DNA of 64,000 nt. Origin: Variovorax ginsengisoli (lineage in GTDB: Bacteria > Pseudomonadota > Gammaproteobacteria > Burkholderiales > Burkholderiaceae_C). The notes beneath the pieces are model-generated. The model was not told where the DNA came from and searched no databases. It saw nothing but the letters and a program-made list of their open reading frames with translations. Of this stretch, positions 59,721 to 64,000 are shown one piece after another (the stretch's first letter is position 1; each line of letters opens with the position of its first letter). Both the position numbers and the translations under genes were made by a program. The stretch is from the NCBI RefSeq assembly GCF_030486595.1, contig NZ_JAUJZH010000021.1:62001-126000 (forward strand). Direction: 5' to 3'.

Positions 59721-60177
59721 GTGACGAAACCTTTCAACATCCCTCTTCCGACGTTCCACCCCATGCTGGCGCGCGGGCTCCGCACGCTCCGGCTCCGGCC
59801 GCCGGCGGCTCCACGGCGATCAAGGCAGTGCACGGCATTGCGGTGGACCCGCGTGCCGTGACGGGTGCCTCTGCGTGCTGGTTCTCGACGGTCGAGGACG
59901 CCGACAAGGCGTTCCTGAAGATGTCGAGCTCGCCAGCGTTGGAGGGTTCGACCCTCGAGCGCTTCAAGCTCCTGGTCCCTGCGAGTGCGACGCGCGAGAA
60001 GGTCGACGAGATGGTGATGGCCGCCGTGCGCTGGGACGCCTATCTACCGATCGTTCGCAGGGAAGGGGACCGCCGCGCCGCAAATGATTCAGCGCCCCGG
60101 CGCCGCTGGGCAGCTACGAGCTGGGGTGGCCGTTTGACGCAGACCCGGACGTGGGAATCAGGCCGAGATCTGGCTAG
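59721..60177 (+). pseudogene. hypothetical gene with two apparent single-base deletions
   Basis: The GTG at 59721 opens VTKPFNIPLPTFHPMLARG, after which the reading continues in another frame as GGSTAIKAVHGIAVDPRAVT and TREKVDEMVMAAVRWDAYLP, and finishes in a third as PLGSYELGWPFDADPDVGIR with a stop at 60177. One added base at the G run 59775-59777 and one at the C run 60095-60098 give a continuous 152-residue protein (457 + 2 bases). The family is unknown. It is convergent with, and overlaps by about 20 bases, the next minus-strand gene. Confidence 0.6.
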
Positions 60178-60961
60178 GCCGTTTCTCGCCGGGTGTGGCG
60201 GCGGCCTTTGCGACCGCGATCATGTCCGTGAGCGCTGTTTCGCGATCGAGCTTCGTCAGGTGCATGGGGTGGTTGATGCGCCAGGCAGGAATGCTATCAA
60301 GCTCGAAGCGCAGCCGGGCGCCTTTATTCTCAACGGAGATCGGACCCATTCGCTCACCGAAGTGGCTCTTGAGCTGCTTGTCGAAAGACGGGTTCGTTGC
60401 AAAGCAGATGACGTGCGGCTGAAGAATCCTCAACTGGGCGTCCAGAAGCTCTCTGGAGAGGCGCTTGATGGCCTGGTACGCGTCGGGAAAGTCCTTCGCT
60501 ATGGTCGTTGGCGAGGCTCGGGCATGGCTGGCCGCGAATAGGTTGCACCAGCCTAGAGCACCGGCGGCACCGCCCATGCGCTGGTTGCCGCGCTTCAAAA
60601 ACTGAAGGAACTTGTGCTTCCCCGGCTTCGCCAACAGCACCCCCAGGTGGGCGTCTGCGGAGCGACGGACATAGTCGGCTATCGGCGTGCTGGACAGATC
60701 GACCTTGTTCAGCCACCCCTTCGGCGCGCGCCCCACAACTACGATTCGGCCAAAACTCTGGCAGTAGGCGAGGGAAGCCTGGGGAAGGAACACGCCCGAG
60801 CGGCCCGGCAATCCCAGGAGCGGTGCGAGCGCTGAAGGCGTGACGATCCGACAATGGGCCTCCTGCAGCGCCTCATTGAGAAGCACGGCGTCGAGTCCCT
60901 TGAAGCTGGGCATGCTCGCCGGCGGCGTCGCGGTGGCGCGGATCTCTTGCTGACTGAGCAT
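60158..60961 (-). CDS. hypothetical protein, possibly with a uracil-DNA-glycosylase-like fold
   Basis: A 267-residue soluble protein. Several spaced elements, IVVVGRAPKGWLN near residue 73, GWCNLFAAS near 137, LQPHVICFATNPSFDKQL near 180, and WRINHPMHLTK near 228, are laid out like the motifs of the UDG superfamily (G-x-x-P-G, N-L, and a final H-P). This resemblance is weak and I could not confirm the catalytic Asp. It stops close to the next gene upstream (recombinase-like stop at 60967), suggesting one operon. It could equally be an unrelated unknown. Confidence 0.45.
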   Translation of the reverse strand: MLSQQEIRATATPPASMPSFKGLDAVLLNEALQEAHCRIVTPSALAPLLGLPGRSGVFLPQASLAYCQSFGRIVVVGRAPKGWLNKVDLSSTPIADYVRRSADAHLGVLLAKPGKHKFLQFLKRGNQRMGGAAGALGWCNLFAASHARASPTTIAKDFPDAYQAIKRLSRELLDAQLRILQPHVICFATNPSFDKQLKSHFGERMGPISVENKGARLRFELDSIPAWRINHPMHLTKLDRETALTDMIAVAKAAATPGEKRPSQISA

Positions 60962-60966
60962 TCCGC

Positions 60967-62058
60967 CTACCCCGCCTGAAGCTTTTCCCTGATCGCCCGC
61001 GCCGTGAACGTCGTTTTCATCCCCAGCTGATCTGAGACATCCGCATCGTTCATCCCGCGATGGATCAGGCGCGCCGCGTAGGCGTTGCGCACGAACTGCG
61101 GTCCATGGAACGCAGCCTGGTGGCCCAGCGCTTCAAGGGTTCGCTTCACGCAGCTGGTGACCACGCGCTCGGCCAGATCCGGGGCGATTGGGCTGCGCGC
61201 CGCCCCGAGGCCGCCGGCGACCAGGTCCGCTGCCGGTGCGATGTCGACCTGGCCAAGGAAGAGGCGATTCGACGTGCGGGCGCCTTCCGCGATCGCCCGC
61301 CGGGACCGCACGATCCGCAGCTCGGAGCGCATCTCGATCCAGCGCGCGAGGGCGTTGGCGAGCTGGCGCTTCCCGACGAGCGTGCGCGCGGCGACCTGGC
61401 GGTGGCCGGGCGAGCGGATCACCACGGTGCCGCCGTCCAGGAAGGAGATGTTGCGCGGAATGAGCTTGCAGACCTCCGACAGCTTCAGCCCGCTTTCGGC
61501 GACCAGCAGCCGCAGCGCCAGGTTGCGCGCCGGCGTCCACCCTTGGCGCAGCTGTGCGCGCTCCTCGGCAAACATCCGGGCGGCCATCTTCTCGTAGGCG
61601 GCCAGGAACGTCGGGCCTGGAGGCAGAGGCGGGTCGGTCTCGATGCGGCTCTCGGCCTTCTTGCGCTTGCCTTCGAGCACGACCGCTGCCGGGTTGGCGC
61701 GCAGGATCCCCGATGCCTCGAGGTGCGTGAACACGCGGTTGATCTCGGCCAAGTAGGTGCGCATGGTGCGCACGCTCGCCGGCGCGTTCTTGCGGCCGCG
61801 CAACGATCCGAGGAAATCCTCGATGTGGGCCTGCTTGACCTGGTCGAGCTTGAGCGACTTGGCAGCGAGCCACCGGCAGAACTTGCCCCAGAACGACTGG
61901 TAGAGCTTGTTGCTGTGGTCGGTGTAGAGCGCGTCCCTGGTGTTCTCGTCCCCTGCGTGGCTCCAAGTCAGCGTGGCGCGCCACTCCTTGTGCGCTTGGA
62001 GCGGGTTCTGCAGCCACGGGAGGCTGCGTGCGGAGGAGGTCGTGATGGTGCGGGCCAT
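60967..62058 (-). CDS. tyrosine-recombinase-like protein with degenerate active site
   Basis: A 363-residue protein with an N-terminal SAM-like core-binding domain (about 45-130: YTDHSNKLYQSFWGKFCRWL, TMRTYLAEINRVFTHLEASG) and a C-terminal catalytic-like domain. LLVAESGLKLSEVCKLI (182-198) matches the tGLRxSEL motif but with Lys192 in place of the first catalytic Arg. The H-x-x-R box reads QFVRNAYAARLI (Gln for His, Arg324 kept), LGH is LGM, and no Tyr occurs where the nucleophile should be. It is probably a non-catalytic DNA-binding relative of XerC/D-type recombinases. It starts at 62058 just after a divergent gap. Confidence 0.75.
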   Translation of the reverse strand: MARTITTSSARSLPWLQNPLQAHKEWRATLTWSHAGDENTRDALYTDHSNKLYQSFWGKFCRWLAAKSLKLDQVKQAHIEDFLGSLRGRKNAPASVRTMRTYLAEINRVFTHLEASGILRANPAAVVLEGKRKKAESRIETDPPLPPGPTFLAAYEKMAARMFAEERAQLRQGWTPARNLALRLLVAESGLKLSEVCKLIPRNISFLDGGTVVIRSPGHRQVAARTLVGKRQLANALARWIEMRSELRIVRSRRAIAEGARTSNRLFLGQVDIAPAADLVAGGLGAARSPIAPDLAERVVTSCVKRTLEALGHQAAFHGPQFVRNAYAARLIHRGMNDADVSDQLGMKTTFTARAIREKLQAG

Positions 62059-62145
62059 GTGACCCGAGGATAAGGGCCCTCTTCGCTTCGAACCCTTCCG
62101 ACCCGATCTTGGCGTTGCGGCAACGCTGCAGGCGCTACGAAGGCG

Positions 62146-62604
62146 TCACTTTGAGCGGCTGGATTGCTTCGGTTTCACCGCGGTGGATTTCGCGACGATG
62201 GCAACCGCGGCTTCGACGCCTTGCTTGCAGACCGAATAGTCGTTGGGCATGAAAGGCTTCTCGAGAGCGGTCTTGCAGTGCGTGTACAGCGCCTTGTCAA
62301 CGAACTCGGGACGTTCCTTGGATGGAGGCAGCATAGCCCCCATCTCAATCATGCGGCGCGTCATGTCCTCTGCTGTCCCGCGTGCGCCCCTCACGCACAC
62401 CCAGAACGAAGTTGCAGTGGCTTGGGCATTGAACTCCTCGCACGCCTCCCGTCCCACCGCGTCAATCATTCGTTCGGTCCGCGCTTTGAAATCGGCGATC
62501 TCTGCGCGCTTCTTGAAATCGGACATCTCGTCCGAGGGCTGGGCCGAGGCGATGCATGTTGTGAGGCCCATGGCGAGGGCGGCAAAGGTGATTTTCTTGG
62601 TCAT
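62146..62604 (-). CDS. secreted hypothetical protein
   Basis: A 152-residue protein with a signal peptide (KKITFAALAMGLTTCIASAQ). The mature part is helical with four Cys (REACEEFNAQ, FWVCVRG, YTHCKTALE, YSVCKQGVE), which could form two disulfides. No family recognised. The 204 bp upstream to 62809 holds no clear gene, although a protein-like stretch without a start codon runs into this frame from about 62770. Confidence 0.6.
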   Translation of the reverse strand: MTKKITFAALAMGLTTCIASAQPSDEMSDFKKRAEIADFKARTERMIDAVGREACEEFNAQATATSFWVCVRGARGTAEDMTRRMIEMGAMLPPSKERPEFVDKALYTHCKTALEKPFMPNDYSVCKQGVEAAVAIVAKSTAVKPKQSSRSK

Positions 62605-62808
62605 ATAGCTTGAAGATGGCTCCGCGAGTACTTCCCTACAGATGACTTCAGGAAGCGGAAGCCTGATTGTTCTGGCTGAGTAGGCGTTCAGGGTGACGAT
62701 GAAATCGCGGTCGGTTGCCTCAAGTGCGGCGATGTAGCCGGTCGTAAGTTGCTGGTTCAGGTCCGTGTGGGCTTGCGTTTTTGTTGAGCAGGGATTCTGC
62801 TCGGGCCG

Positions 62809-63345
62809 CTATCGCGTCACGGACGCAGAAGGCGCTAGATCGTGAAGGAAGGCGAACTTCGTCGTGGGAAAAGCGGGCCGGGCGATCTCCGCCCAGCCTT
62901 CGGGGCTGGCGCACGGCTCGAACCCGCGGGGGCCGCCCATGGCCGGAGACACGCGACCGATCTGGCGCCCGTCGCGCTCGAACAGCACGATGTCGAGCGT
63001 GCCTTCCGGGTGCACGTACCGGACGCGCCCGAGGCTGTGCTCGTTGGCGATCCACATCCCCGCCCGGAAGCGCGAGGCGGGCACCGCCGCAGGCTCAGGT
63101 GACGCTGCTGGCGATGGTACCGGGGCGATGGAGGCGGTGGCGGGGCTGAACGCGCTGGCCATGGCCTGGCGGATGCGCAGCCCGAAGCGGATCTGCTCGA
63201 CCACCGATGGCCAGTCGCCCGTGAAGGTGATGATCGTGCCGGGGAACTGGTCGGCGTTCGTCCATTCCGGGTGGTCGTCGATCAGGAAGTCGCGCTGCTT
63301 GCCCACGCATCCCTTGTCGGACGTGATGATCACGCACGCGGTCAT
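62809..63345 (-). CDS. hypothetical protein downstream of the interrupted gene
   Basis: A 178-residue soluble protein. The first 55 residues contain TSDKGCVGKQRDFLIDDHPE and TIITFTGDWPSVVEQIRFGL, followed by an Ala/Pro linker and a C-terminal beta-rich part (MWIANEHSLGRVRYVHPEGT, then DIVLFERDGRQIGRVSPAMG) that looks like a small beta-barrel or Tudor/SH3-like module. The ATG at 63345 overlaps the stop of a truncated upstream reading frame (ATGA), which shows it was part of an operon before the TnpB element landed. Confidence 0.6.
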   Translation of the reverse strand: MTACVIITSDKGCVGKQRDFLIDDHPEWTNADQFPGTIITFTGDWPSVVEQIRFGLRIRQAMASAFSPATASIAPVPSPAASPEPAAVPASRFRAGMWIANEHSLGRVRYVHPEGTLDIVLFERDGRQIGRVSPAMGGPRGFEPCASPEGWAEIARPAFPTTKFAFLHDLAPSASVTR

Positions 63346-63414
63346 GCAGCTCGGTGCATCTCGATCCAGAGGAGCTTCTCGGTCGCGGCGTAGACGTTGC
63401 CACTCGGGATCTTG
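63342..63414 (-). pseudogene. 3' remnant of a gene cut by the second TnpB element
   Basis: The minus-strand reading KIPSGNVYAATEKLLWIEMH then RAA and a stop at 63342 is protein-like and translationally coupled (ATGA) to the next gene. It meets the TnpB element end at 63415 with no start codon on this side. Whether the 5' part survives beyond the window cannot be seen. Confidence 0.5.
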
Positions 63415-63560
63415 TTGACATCCTCCCCGCCCAGGACGGGGATTCCTGCTGCTGGACTGCACCTCACGCACGGCCAGCCTCTTCGGTGGGTTCCTGCTTC
63501 GCCGGGGCTGCGCGCTTCGTCCTTGCGGACGCCGCGCGTCTGACCACCCCTCCACAGGCA
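63415..63560 (-). ncRNA. putative omega RNA of the second TnpB
   Basis: Conserved with 38550-38700, including the terminal hairpin (CCCCGTCCTGGGCGGGG on the minus strand). The guide would start with the flank CAAGATCCCGAGTGGC of the interrupted gene. Boundaries are inferred from conservation only. Confidence 0.45.
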
Positions 63561-64000
63561 GCGGGCTTCGAGGAAGAGGTCCAGACCGCGTGTCCCGCGG
63601 CCAGAATGTTCTTTGCGGCGTTGATGTCCGCATTTTCTGTGTGGCCGCAGGCCACGCAGGCGAAGAGCGCCTGGCTCTTTCTGTTCTCGACCGCCTCGTG
63701 TCCGCAGACGCGGCACGTGCGGCTCGTGTAGGCCGGGTTCACGGCCACCACCTGGCCGCCGTTCGCGGCTAGCTTGTACTCCAGCTGGCGCCTGAACTCG
63801 CCCCAGGCGGCATCGAGGATGCCGCGATTGAGGCCAGCCTTCTGACACACCTTCTTGCCCGGCTTCTGCGCGCTGCCGCGCGCGGAGGCGCTCATCGCCG
63901 CAATGCGCAGGTCCTCGATCGCGATCACGGGATGCTGGGCCGCGAGGTCGCTCGTGAGCTTGTGCAGCCAGTCGTTGCGCTGCTGCGCAATGCGCTTATG
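63464..64000 (-). CDS. tnpB: TnpB RNA-guided endonuclease, partial (N-terminus outside the window)
   Basis: The last 178 residues of a TnpB. The visible part begins HKRIAQQRNDWLHKLTSDLA and contains VIAIEDLRIAAM (catalytic Glu), the zinc finger CRVCGHEA...CVACGHTENAD and ADINAAKNILA (catalytic Asp). It aligns without gaps of note to the TnpB at 38604-39890, differing at scattered positions. The N-terminal half and first catalytic Asp are not visible. Confidence 0.9.
   Translation of the reverse strand, partial: HKRIAQQRNDWLHKLTSDLAAQHPVIAIEDLRIAAMSASARGSAQKPGKKVCQKAGLNRGILDAAWGEFRRQLEYKLAANGGQVVAVNPAYTSRTCRVCGHEAVENRKSQALFACVACGHTENADINAAKNILAAGHAVWTSSSKPAACGGVVRRAASARTKRAAPAKQEPTEEAGRA

Larger units (their letters stand above)
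63415..64000 (-). mobile_element. second solo TnpB element, truncated by the window end
   Basis: The end reads TTGACATCCTCCCCG on the plus strand, identical to the end of the element at 38550. The first 150 bp and the tnpB 3' part closely resemble that element with scattered substitutions, so they are related but separate insertions. The other end lies outside the window. Confidence 0.75.

Noticed and set aside
62605..62808. Possible small gene reading leftward from about 62830 (RDAIAARAESLLNK then TDLNQQLTTGYIAALEATDR)
   Set aside because: It needs one A removed from an A run near 62776 and then has no stop before the next gene's start, so it cannot be defined as a separate gene.
1..64000. 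CRISPR arrays, tRNA and rRNA genes
   Set aside because: No regularly spaced direct repeats, cloverleaf-like sequences or rRNA-like stretches were noticed on either strand; a dedicated scan was not possible.

Overview
The window reads as high-GC DNA (strong G/C bias at third codon positions) from a proteobacterium, most likely a beta-proteobacterium; that placement is an inference from composition. The genes point to a large conjugative plasmid or integrative conjugative element with an I-type (Dot/Icm-like, R64/IncI-like) transfer apparatus plus an R64-like thin type IVb pilus. No chromosomal housekeeping gene, rRNA, tRNA or CRISPR array was seen. No relaxase, replication initiator or partition locus lies in the window, so plasmid versus integrated element stays open.

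Layout. (1) 47-2955, minus: DnaB helicase, an HU/IHF-like protein and two unknowns. (2) 3138-4621, plus: two putative helicase-loading or primosomal proteins, diverging from dnaB across a palindrome-rich AT-rich gap. (3) 4625-16957, plus: transfer genes DotJ-like, DotI/TraM, DotH/TraN, DotG/TraO, DotF/TraP-like, DotE/TraQ, DotP/TraR, DotN/IcmJ, two unknowns, then the DotO/TraU ATPase. (4) 17020-20702, minus: a cargo-like block with an M64-type metallopeptidase lipoprotein, a second lipoprotein and three unknowns. (5) 20838-29947, plus: a bactofilin, an unknown, TraX/IcmV-like, a lytic transglycosylase, DotM/TrbA, a TrbB-like thioredoxin-fold protein, an unknown and the DotL/TrbC coupling ATPase. 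(6) 30073-33977: five unknowns, one with a histone-H1-like tail. (7) IS30-family element at 34042-35276. (8) 35650-38453: DotA/TraY and a small gene. (9) A solo TnpB element at about 38550-39990. (10) 40313-50327: thin-pilus operon (TcpQ/PilL-like, PilN, PilO, PilP, PilQ, PilR, PilS, PilV). (11) 50526-63345: accessory genes, mostly minus, including a CAP-domain lipoprotein, a PPP-type phosphatase, a WGR-domain polynucleotide ligase, a VRR-NUC nuclease and a degenerate tyrosine recombinase. (12) A second TnpB element, cut by the window end.

How the genes work together. DotL/DotM/DotN would form the coupling complex. DotO energises the channel. DotG/DotH/DotF form the envelope-spanning core, with DotI/DotJ, DotE, DotP, TraX and DotA in the inner membrane. 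The transglycosylase would open peptidoglycan. The PilN-V pilus would bring mating cells together. DotB/TraJ, DotC/TraI and DotD/TraH were not found and must lie elsewhere if the machine is complete.

Most striking points: a bactofilin embedded among transfer genes; an AT-richer M64 protease cassette next to dotO; a repeated TTCGTG-centred motif inside predicted promoters; two related solo TnpB elements, one flanked by a near-perfect 21-bp direct repeat; and a cluster of apparent frameshifts at 52.8-60.1 kb, most of which vanish if one C or G is added to a short homopolymer, suggesting either sequence error or local decay.
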